A stretch of DNA of 57,253 nt from IMG/VR virus record IMGVR_UViG_3300046352_000133, positions 1-57,253 of that record. One strand, given 5' to 3'. This DNA is from a virus. Shown here one piece after another: positions 8,199-17,200 of this stretch. The translations under genes and the position numbers were made by a program. Numbering within the stretch: position 1 is the first letter of the stretch; each line of letters opens with the position of its first letter. The notes under the pieces were generated by a model, which saw nothing but the letters and a program-made list of their open reading frames with translations, ran no database searches and was not told the origin of the DNA.

Positions 8199-8635
8199 TG
8201 GCAATAGAGCTTGGTAAGGTAAATGTAGTAGATTTAGCGGAAAATGATTATAAAGTATTAGGTATTGGAATAAATAACACTTCCAATTCTAATGGTATTT
8301 TTGCTGTCAATTATACTACACTTACTCAAGCAAAAGATAATCTTAAAAATCTTATCTTAACTAGAAAAGGTGAAAGATTAATGCAACCTGAATTTGGGTG
8401 TGATGTTTGGGGAGTGTTATTTGAGCAAATGGGTGGTAATGTAATAGAAACAAGTATAGAAACTTCAATATTAGATGCAGTATCTATTTGGTTACCATAT
8501 TTAAATATAGATACTATCGTATTCGATTACGATGAAAATGACATAGATAATAATAGAATAGCTTTGGATATTAAATTTTCATTAGTTTCAAATAAGAATC
8601 TATCCGAATCAATACAAATAACTGTAAATAACTAA
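8198..8635 (+). CDS. gp25: baseplate wedge protein gp25
   Basis: 145 residues, the typical gp25/GpW (phage lysozyme-like fold, not enzymatic) size. The diagnostic block is LILTRKGERLMQPEFGCDVW (about 51-70), containing the family's R-x-G-E-R and EFG motifs. gp25 sits at the inner ring of the baseplate where it nucleates the sheath and binds gp6. It is followed two bases after its stop by gp6, the same order as in marine T4-like phages. Confidence 0.93.
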   Translation: MAIELGKVNVVDLAENDYKVLGIGINNTSNSNGIFAVNYTTLTQAKDNLKNLILTRKGERLMQPEFGCDVWGVLFEQMGGNVIETSIETSILDAVSIWLPYLNIDTIVFDYDENDIDNNRIALDIKFSLVSNKNLSESIQITVNN

Positions 8636-8637
8636 TA

Positions 8638-10674
8638 ATGGCAATCAAACCGTTGGATAAGAATTTTGGAAGTAATAACAAAAACATAAATTATGTTGGT
8701 AAAGATTTTGCTGCATTAAAGCAAAATCTTATTGATTACACCAAAACATATTTCCCAAACACATATTCAGATTTTAATGAAGCATCGCCAGGTATGGTGT
8801 TTGTTGAGCAAGCAGCTGCAATTGGAGATATACTTTCATTTTATCAAGATACACAATTAAAAGAATCTATATTATCATATGCTTCCGAAAAGAAGAATGT
8901 GATGGCATTGGCACAAAATATGGGATACAAACCAAAGGTAACATCACCTGCGGTTACAACCTTAACTGTATATCAAATAGTACCATCAATCAATAGTGGT
9001 AGTCTTAATGCACCAGATGAGAGATACCTTTTTAAAATAAAAGATGGAATGGAAGTTGAATCAACATCTAATTCAAACATTATTTTTAGAACAGTTGATA
9101 CTGTTGATTTTGCAAATACTACAAATAGAGATGTAGAAGTTTACGAAAGAGATACACAAACAGGAGCACCAACTAGGTATTTAGTAACTAAAACTGTAAA
9201 GGCGATTTCTGCAAAAGAAGTATCAACATCTATTACATTCTTAGATGATACCGATTACCCAACAGGAACTTTAACTGATACCAATATTATCGGTATATCA
9301 TCTGTTACTGATAATAATGGAAATGTTGTTTATTACGAAGTTCCATATTTGGCACAAGAAAGTATATTTGCTGAGCAATCTAATACAGATTACAATTCTG
9401 AATTATCTGAATATTCAAACACAGTTCCTTATATCTTAGAAGTAAAAACTGTTCCTTATAGATTTTCTGTAAAGGTAAACTCTGATAATACGGTGGATTT
9501 ACAATTTGGTAGTGGTGATACAAGATTAAATGATGAGCAAATATTACCAAATACAAAAAATGTAGGATTGGGATTAGCTAATTCAGTTCAACGATTAAAT
9601 CAAGGTATTGACCCATCCAATTTCTTAAAAACAAATACATTTGGTATAGCACCTATAAATACTTCTTTAATTGTAAAATATTTAGTTGGTGGTGGTATTG
9701 CATCAAATGTAAATAGTGGTGATTTAACTACAATTAGAAGAGTGGAATTTGAAGAAGACCTTTTATCTATTCCAGCTGATTTACTAAATTCATATAATGA
9801 TACTAAATCAACAATAGCAGTTGAGAACTTAGAACCCGCTATTGGCGGAAGAGGTGCAGAATCGATTGAAGAAATAAGACAGAATGCATTAGCAACATTT
9901 GGTTCTCAAAACAGAGCAGTAACTAGACAAGATTACATTGTAAGAGCATTGAGTATGCCAGAACGATATGGTAGTGTTGCAAAGGTACATGTTTCACCTG
10001 ATGGTGAGGTTGATGTAAATTCTCCCGCATCCATTCTTTCCAATCCAAAAAATATTACAGAATTCACAACAGAATTCGTAGGAGTAGTTGAAGGATTAAA
10101 AAACAAATCAAAAACAGAAATACAAAACGAATTAACAAACTATTTAAGAAAGAAAAAATCATCATTAACAGTTGATAATAACCCATTTGCTATCAATATG
10201 TATGTATTGGGTTATGATGTAAATAAGAATCTTTCAAACTTAAATAATGCAATCAAACAAAATCTTAAAACTTATTTAGGTGAGTATAGAATGCTAACCG
10301 ATGGCGTAAATATAATCGATGGTTTTGTAATAAACATTGGTTGTGATTTTGAAGTTATTTGTTATTCAAACTATAATAAAAGAGAAGTTCTTGCTAATTG
10401 TTTAGTAGCATTACAAAGTTACTTTAATATAGATAATTGGACATTCAACAAATCAATAAATATTTCAGAAATAGAATTGATATTGGCAAATGTAGAAGGT
10501 GTAATGAGTGTTCCATCTGTAAAGATTTCTAATCTATGTTGCACAGATAATTACTCAAATCATAGTTACAATATAGAGCAAGCAACCAAAGGTAAGATTG
10601 TATATCCATCTTTAGACCCTTGCGTTTTTGAAGTTAAATATCCAAATAAAGACATTAAAGGGAGGGCTATATAA
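8638..10674 (+). CDS. gp6: baseplate wedge protein gp6 (baseplate J-like)
   Basis: 678 residues, close to T4 gp6 (660). The N-terminus has the typical YVGKDFAALKQNLIDYT and SPGMVFVEQAAAIGDILSFY (about 19-85). The middle has the baseplate-J landmark AVTRQDYIVRALSMPERYG. A C-terminal cysteine pair (NLCCTDNY) is unusual but of unclear meaning. gp6 forms the ring that links the wedges around the hub. The TAATG at its end couples it to the next gene. Confidence 0.93.
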   Translation: MAIKPLDKNFGSNNKNINYVGKDFAALKQNLIDYTKTYFPNTYSDFNEASPGMVFVEQAAAIGDILSFYQDTQLKESILSYASEKKNVMALAQNMGYKPKVTSPAVTTLTVYQIVPSINSGSLNAPDERYLFKIKDGMEVESTSNSNIIFRTVDTVDFANTTNRDVEVYERDTQTGAPTRYLVTKTVKAISAKEVSTSITFLDDTDYPTGTLTDTNIIGISSVTDNNGNVVYYEVPYLAQESIFAEQSNTDYNSELSEYSNTVPYILEVKTVPYRFSVKVNSDNTVDLQFGSGDTRLNDEQILPNTKNVGLGLANSVQRLNQGIDPSNFLKTNTFGIAPINTSLIVKYLVGGGIASNVNSGDLTTIRRVEFEEDLLSIPADLLNSYNDTKSTIAVENLEPAIGGRGAESIEEIRQNALATFGSQNRAVTRQDYIVRALSMPERYGSVAKVHVSPDGEVDVNSPASILSNPKNITEFTTEFVGVVEGLKNKSKTEIQNELTNYLRKKKSSLTVDNNPFAINMYVLGYDVNKNLSNLNNAIKQNLKTYLGEYRMLTDGVNIIDGFVINIGCDFEVICYSNYNKREVLANCLVALQSYFNIDNWTFNKSINISEIELILANVEGVMSVPSVKISNLCCTDNYSNHSYNIEQATKGKIVYPSLDPCVFEVKYPNKDIKGRAI

Positions 10675-11750
10675 TGCATAAATTTTATACATCATCATAC
10701 GATGCGAGTATCTACTTACAACAACCAGACCAAAATGCGGGTAGAGATGAGATATTAGAGGTTGGTAAATTATATTATGGAACTATGAAAGATATTTATA
10801 GAACCTTAATAAAATTTGATGTATCTACTTTGGAAACTGGTAGTGGATGGAAAGCATATTTAAATTTAAAAGCAGCTAACTCAGAAGAATTACCTTTAGA
10901 ATATACAATATATGCAAATGCTCTTTCTTCAAGTTGGAGTATGGGAACTGGTACTAAATTTGATAATATAACATCGGATGGTGTTAGTTGGAAATATAGA
11001 GATGGTGAAACAAAATGGGTTGGATACGATACAACGGGAGGAACTGCGGTTTATCCTACAACGGGAAATACAACAACGGGTTCAGCAAATGCTGAGGGTG
11101 GTGTATGGTATTTAAGTGGTTCATCATCCCAATCATTTAATTATGAAAGTGATGATATTAGAATGGATGTAACCAATATGGTAAATATATGGTTAAGTGG
11201 TTCGATTTCTAATAACGGTTTGGTTATTCATCATAGTTTGAGTGCAGAAAATGATACATTGGATTATGGTGTTCTTAAATTCTTTTCAAAAGAAACTAAT
11301 ACAATATATCAACCCAAATTAGAAATTGTATGGGATGATAGTTCTATCGTTACAGGTAGTTTAGCACCTGTTACGGGTTCAGCGGAAGACGGATATAAAG
11401 TTATTGTTACAAACTTAAAGACACAATACGAAGTAAATACAAAAGTAAAGGTTAGAGTAAAAGGTAGGGATAAGTATCCATCTAAATTATTTGCAACTAC
11501 ATTCGCATATGACCAATCTAAATATTTACCATCTGGTTCAACATATTACCAATTAGAAGATTATACTACGCAAGAAATTATATTCCCATTTGGAAATTAT
11601 ACAAAGGTTAGTTGTGATTCAACTTCGAATTACTTTATAATGGATTTATCAACATTGCCTATAAACAGAACATACTTACTAAAATTAAAAATAGTTGAAG
11701 GTGGTATTTCTACTATAATAGATGATAAATTAAAATTTGAAATAATATAA
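10674..11750 (+). CDS. DNRLRE-like beta-rich virion protein
   Basis: 358 residues. The first 215 or so resemble DNRLRE modules found in secreted and surface proteins: DASIYLQQPDQNAGRDEILEV, then YRTLIKFDVS, and later MDVTNMVNIWLSG and NGLVIHH. The rest is beta-rich and ends in a DDKLKFEI strand. It occupies the place of gp7/gp8 after gp6 but shows no similarity to them that I can see. A receptor- or glycan-contacting baseplate component is plausible. Coupled on both sides by TAATG overlaps. Confidence 0.65.
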   Translation: MHKFYTSSYDASIYLQQPDQNAGRDEILEVGKLYYGTMKDIYRTLIKFDVSTLETGSGWKAYLNLKAANSEELPLEYTIYANALSSSWSMGTGTKFDNITSDGVSWKYRDGETKWVGYDTTGGTAVYPTTGNTTTGSANAEGGVWYLSGSSSQSFNYESDDIRMDVTNMVNIWLSGSISNNGLVIHHSLSAENDTLDYGVLKFFSKETNTIYQPKLEIVWDDSSIVTGSLAPVTGSAEDGYKVIVTNLKTQYEVNTKVKVRVKGRDKYPSKLFATTFAYDQSKYLPSGSTYYQLEDYTTQEIIFPFGNYTKVSCDSTSNYFIMDLSTLPINRTYLLKLKIVEGGISTIIDDKLKFEII

Positions 11751-12889
11751 TGACATCATTAGAAGCAATTGCGGAAAAGTTAGCAGATAAACGAAAAAAA
11801 GATTTAGAATCTATTTTAAGTATATCCGGTTCTTCTGCTATTTCAAAAAACAATTATGGAGTAACAATTGTAGATGAGCAAAATATTGCATCATCTTTGA
11901 TATTCAAATCCCTAACCAAAGTAAAACAAGATGATGTAGAATTGGTTAAAGCAGTTGATGTTGTGGTTAAAGAATTAAAACCAAACATACCAATTCCTAA
12001 TTTAGATTTAGTTCCAAAACCATTATATACAGAGCAAGTTACAATAAATGAAGATTTAAGAAAACAAGTTGCTGATTTAAATATAGAGGTAACCGATTTA
12101 ACTGGACAAGTTACTACATTAAAATCAGAAGTTAAAACTCAAATAAATAACAGATTAAACATAGAGCAAACAAACGATGCTCTTGTAAATCAAACCGAAT
12201 CACTTATAAAAGTAGTTGGTGATTTTTCAACACAGATACAGAATGCGGTTCAAAAATCAGTTGATGAATCTATTTTAAGAGCATCCTTACAAGCACAGAA
12301 CACAGGTTTCAAAGCACAGATAAATGCGTTAATTAAACAAATCGATTCATTAAACGCAATCATTGAAGGTTTGCAATCCCAATTAGGGGCAGTTCAACAA
12401 CAACAAGCAATTCAACAATCAACTGCGGCAAATGCAGCAGCAGCGGGTGCAGATGCTTTTGTAAATGCAGTTATTGTTAAATTTGAAGGTGAGAGTCAAT
12501 GGACTAAACAAACGACAGGTTTATTTGCGTATGTAAATGCAAAAACATATGAAAGTAAATGGATGAGAAATGGAACTCTTAAACTCACAAATAATGATAA
12601 ATCATCTGTTAAAATAAATATGGTATTTAAATCTGCAAATAGTTGGAATTGGTTAGTTATACCTAAAAATAATTTTGATTTAGCAGCAGGTGGTAGTGAT
12701 GATATTGTATTTGGTATAAATTCAAGAGCAGTTCCAGAAAGAGCCGAAGCTACATCTAAACTTTTCGGTTGGGGTGGTAGTACGGAGTATCAAGGAACAT
12801 TAAAATTAACTATAACAAAAGCAGACGGAACAAGTCAATCAAAAGATTATCCCGCTGGTTTCCAAAAAACTGCACCTGGTAGCTATTAA
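11750..12889 (+). CDS. coiled-coil fibre protein with C-terminal beta domain
   Basis: 379 residues. Residues about 95-225 have heptad-like hydrophobic spacing (EDLRKQVADLNIEVTDL, QINALIKQIDSLNAIIEGL) followed by a Gln/Ala-rich hinge (about 215-235). Residues 240-379 form a compact beta-rich domain (KWMRNGTLKLTNNDKSS, WNWLVIPKNNF) reminiscent of an Ig-like fold. The shape suggests a trimeric short fibre or connector in the baseplate. No named family recognised. Confidence 0.65.
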   Translation: MTSLEAIAEKLADKRKKDLESILSISGSSAISKNNYGVTIVDEQNIASSLIFKSLTKVKQDDVELVKAVDVVVKELKPNIPIPNLDLVPKPLYTEQVTINEDLRKQVADLNIEVTDLTGQVTTLKSEVKTQINNRLNIEQTNDALVNQTESLIKVVGDFSTQIQNAVQKSVDESILRASLQAQNTGFKAQINALIKQIDSLNAIIEGLQSQLGAVQQQQAIQQSTAANAAAAGADAFVNAVIVKFEGESQWTKQTTGLFAYVNAKTYESKWMRNGTLKLTNNDKSSVKINMVFKSANSWNWLVIPKNNFDLAAGGSDDIVFGINSRAVPERAEATSKLFGWGGSTEYQGTLKLTITKADGTSQSKDYPAGFQKTAPGSY

Positions 12890-12894
12890 AAAAT

Positions 12895-14223
12895 ATGGCA
12901 ATTAAAAAATATACAAATTTTGATGCAGTAAATGCAAAAACTACGAATGAAGGTAAATACCTACAATCGGAAGACTTGTTTATTGTATCCAAAAACGAAA
13001 TAGAAGATACTGATTTTGGTGATTGTAAGTATGATGTAATGGAAGTATCTGTATATGATATAAACAATAACTTATTGCCTCATAAAAGTGGTAAAAATGT
13101 TGAGAATGTTAAATATCAACATATTGGAGAGTATTTACATTCTATGACAAACAAAGGAGGCCAGAAAGAAATTGCTATTGATGCTGAAAAGTTATTAAAC
13201 GATTTAGGTTTTACAAATGGTGTTCTTAAATTGAATATAAACTTTGTCCGTCAGAGAGTTGGTTCAGATAATGAATTACAGAGAGTTTGGATACAAGAAA
13301 TATCACCATCGAGAGAAGAGATTAGAGTTGTTCCTTTAAAAACAAAAGATAATAATATAAATGGAATTGTAAATAGAGAATTTAAAAATTTAGATAATCT
13401 TACAAAGGATTTTAAATACTATAAGAAAAATATATTAGATTCATTAGATTCATTCGAATTTAATTTTTTAACTACAATAGATGATGCTTTGGTTGCTAAA
13501 TTTGGAAACGATTTTAGAGCAACAGTTAGAAAAGATTTTGGTTTAAGAGATTTAGATGCTTTCAATAAAAGAGTATTTGAAAATTTTAGAGATAGTGTAA
13601 AAAATTGGGTAAATAACAGATATTATGATGTATCACAATCTAATTTTGGAGCAGCATCTGAAATAAGATTTGATGATTGTGAGCAATATCCATTTGCAGG
13701 ATTATTAAATGAAATACAAAATATATTAAATAACTGTATTGCATTTAATATAAAATCATTAAAAAGAAGAAGTGTAAATTATACACAGATTCCAAAGGAG
13801 TTTGGTATAGTTGAATTGAGAAAACAAATACAAGATAATTTAGATTCATTCCAAACAAGATTAGATATTAAAAAGAATGTGTATTCACCTGGTGCAGCAG
13901 CTGCTACGGTAAGTGGAACTCAACTTTTACCACCAATTACAACCGTTATAGAAGTACCAATTGCAGTAGACCCACCAATAACTCCAATTATTAAAAAACC
14001 AATAGAAAAAGTACAGGTACAAGAACCCAAAACTCCACCTGTAAAAGTTGCACCACCAAATGTAGAACCTGCACCGGTTATAGAACAACCGTTTATAGGT
14101 GGAGGTAGTTCTACTAAATATATACCTGTGGGATTAGATGGGACAACTAACTATTACAACGGGTTTGATACCAGAGGATTTGAAAATTTGGATACCGATA
14201 TAACAGGTAGAGATTTTGGATAA
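12895..14223 (+). CDS. virion structural protein with Pro-rich C-terminal tail
   Basis: 442 residues. The first 160 are beta-rich, with VWIQEISPSREEIRVVPLK (about 136-154); residues 165-310 are helical and end in Cys/Tyr-bearing segments; about 330-420 is a Pro/Val/Lys-rich linker, followed by a short Gly/Asp C-terminus. The SPSREEIRV type motif recurs in phage baseplate proteins known to me only as hypothetical. It lies between the coiled-coil fibre and the giant structural protein and so is most likely a baseplate or tail protein. Confidence 0.6.
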   Translation: MAIKKYTNFDAVNAKTTNEGKYLQSEDLFIVSKNEIEDTDFGDCKYDVMEVSVYDINNNLLPHKSGKNVENVKYQHIGEYLHSMTNKGGQKEIAIDAEKLLNDLGFTNGVLKLNINFVRQRVGSDNELQRVWIQEISPSREEIRVVPLKTKDNNINGIVNREFKNLDNLTKDFKYYKKNILDSLDSFEFNFLTTIDDALVAKFGNDFRATVRKDFGLRDLDAFNKRVFENFRDSVKNWVNNRYYDVSQSNFGAASEIRFDDCEQYPFAGLLNEIQNILNNCIAFNIKSLKRRSVNYTQIPKEFGIVELRKQIQDNLDSFQTRLDIKKNVYSPGAAAATVSGTQLLPPITTVIEVPIAVDPPITPIIKKPIEKVQVQEPKTPPVKVAPPNVEPAPVIEQPFIGGGSSTKYIPVGLDGTTNYYNGFDTRGFENLDTDITGRDFG

Positions 14224-14227
14224 TACC

Positions 14228-14243
14228 ATATTTATATTAAAAC
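14228..14243 (+). promoter_or_regulatory. candidate late promoter (ATATTTAT-N4-AAAC)
   Basis: ATATTTAT at 14228-14235, four bases, AAAC at 14240-14243, and the ATG of the large structural gene at 14257. The layout is identical to the other late-type sites; no upstream TTTG at the host spacing. Confidence 0.5.
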
Positions 14244-14256
14244 AACATAATAATTA

Positions 14257-17200
14257 ATGTCAGCACCGAGAGAGATAGGGTATAATGAAAGTGGTAACTC
14301 ACCAATGAACGATTCAGCTGCATTTCAGGCATCATTTGATGGTGGCGGAGGTGGAGGAGGAAATCCAATTTCTGCAACGCCAAATCCTGTAATACCAATC
14401 ATACCATATGTTCCACCATTAGAACAAAGTCCTTTAAAGATTTTTTTAACAACAAAGGATGGTTCTGCGGTAGAGTTTTTTGAAGATAGTAAATCAAAAG
14501 GTATTGGTGATAATATAACAGTAACACACAACCCATCTACTGCGTTTGGTTCAAGAAGAGAATATACTGCCAGTATAAATGGTGGAAAAATACTTTCTAA
14601 ATTTATAGTTTCTATCATTAATTTTGATTCTTTCAATTACGATGGAAGTGCTAGATACACCGAAGGTATTAGAATAATTGAATATAAATGGGAAAACGAC
14701 CAATGGGCTGAACAACAATTTCCACGTACATTTAATTTTACAGCAGGAACTATAACATTAAATTTCGGTGTTGAAAAAACAAAGGTATCAGAACCACAAC
14801 CTGCGCCTACACCATCAAAGCCAACAACGGCAATTGTATCAAATCCAAATCCAAACTCACAATACGAAGTATCATTTGGTAGTAATCTAAATGGAGAGTT
14901 AGGAAATTCTTTAAATTTGGTTTACAATATATTCTATGGAACTAATATAGTTTCAAGTGGGATATTGGGATTAGGGCAAAATAAAATAGAAGAATTATCC
15001 GATGAAGTTTTATTAAATTCAACTGTAAACTTTTCCGTAGAGGGTAATTTACCAGATGGTATATCAATAGAACAAATATATGGTGGTTTATCATCTCAAT
15101 TATTGGGTGGTGATTTTTCAAAATTAGAAAAGTTTCCATATGCGTTTAGTGTTCCTGCATCTAGATTAAAAAGTTCATTTGTAGTAGTAGTAGATGCTGC
15201 AAAAGAAATCAAATTTGCAGAACCAAAAGTATTTTTACCTCAAACTCAATTTAATATCGGTGTAAAAGAATCCGATTTAGAAAGAGAAGTAAGCATTCCA
15301 TTTAACACAGAATCAGCTGATAGTGTATTAGTTTATACATCAACTGATAAATTTATAGAAATCCCTGCATCTAATGGTAGAGTTTCATTATTTTTTCAAA
15401 AAGATTTTAATGAAATATACGGAACTAAAAAAGTAATATTAGTTGCTCAGAGTAATAATTTTGGAACTGGCCAAAAAGCAGAAGCACTTATTACATTTAC
15501 TGCAATAAATGATTATCCATCATTAACAGAGGTAACGTTTGCAGATGCAATAGATGTTCCATCATTCTCTGATTTTAATATTGGGTTTGATGTTAAATGG
15601 AATTCATTTGCAACAACGAGTGTAGATATTTACTTAAAATTAAAAGATGGTTCGTATGTTTTATTATTTGGTAATCAATCTTCAAATGGTGGAATATTAA
15701 TAAACCTAAAAACTTTAAGAGAAAAATATCCTAATTGGGAAGGTAGTGATAATGTAACATTAAAATTAAAACCATTTAATAGAGGTGGTGTAGAAGAATT
15801 GGTTGGTAATGATTATGAAGTTGTTACTAAATTAACTCTACCAACTTTGTATTTAGATGATGATATATTAAAAAGTGCATTGTTTCAAGCATTTGGTGAA
15901 AAATTAAGTGTAATAGAACCAGAACCAAATAGTAAGTATCTAACACATCTTGCTAACTTTGGAAATAACGAGCAAATTTTAATTTCATCTTGGGAAAATG
16001 ATAATTGGTCATTATCTAAAAAATCGGTTGATAATTTAGGAAACGAATTTGTTAAAGATACTGATAAAGTAGAATCTGTAATATTAAAATTATACTCTCC
16101 TTTAAATGCGGAGATAATAAACAATTCTACATTTTGGATTACTAGATTAATGAGTAACCCATTAATTGAAACTGTTGTTTTAACAGAACAAGCTGATATA
16201 TTATGTCCTCCATTAAAAGGACCTAATTTTGCAGCTGATATAGATTTCACAACAGGTCAATCAACTAATTACGAATCATTAGATAATTTGATATTATCTG
16301 CATCCGTATCAACTTCTTCTACATTAGTTAGTACATATTTAAGTGCATCTTTAATAGATACAACACCATTAAATATAGAATATACGGATGGTTCAACATA
16401 TTTATGGGATAATTTTGTTCATTTTAGTTCTGCAAAAGAAAGAGTAGATAATTTTGCATATAAAGTTCAATTGATTGAAACATATGAAAATTTATATGTA
16501 AGTGCATCTGCAAGTGGTTCACATAACCAATCGGTAGCTGCTTCAAATGAGAGAGAAAGGCAATTATTAAAGAAAAACCAATTAATAAATAATTTTGATG
16601 GGTTTGAAAAGTTTTTATATACATCTTCTTCAATGTCTTGGCCGTATAGTGGTGGTAATAGATTATCATCTACAAACCCCACCGTATCCAATTGGTATGA
16701 TGATGTAATATCATTAGCAGAAGTATTTGATACAGAAAACCCCAACTTTGTTCAAAATAATATACCACAATATATTGTAAATAATACCGATAATCAAAGT
16801 TTATTGTTATTCTTTGCAATGGTTGGGCAACATTTTGACAACATCTACTATCACACAAAAGCAATTGAAAAAAGTAGAGGTTTAGGGTATAAATCAAAAG
16901 ATGGTATATCAGATAAACTATTATTTGAAGCATTAAAATCATTCGGTTGGGATGCTAAAAGTTTAGCATCGGATACTAAATTATGGTCTTATGTATTTGA
17001 AAATCAAAATAATGAAACAGAATTAAATCCTGCAAAACAAAGAACATATGCAGTTTGGAAAAGAATTATAAACAACTTACCTTATTTATTAAAACATAAG
17101 GGAACAAGAAGAGGGGTTTATGCTTTAATGAGTTGTTATGGCATCCCATCATCTAATCTTAGTATTTTAGAATTTGGTGGACCAGAAATAACTACTGATA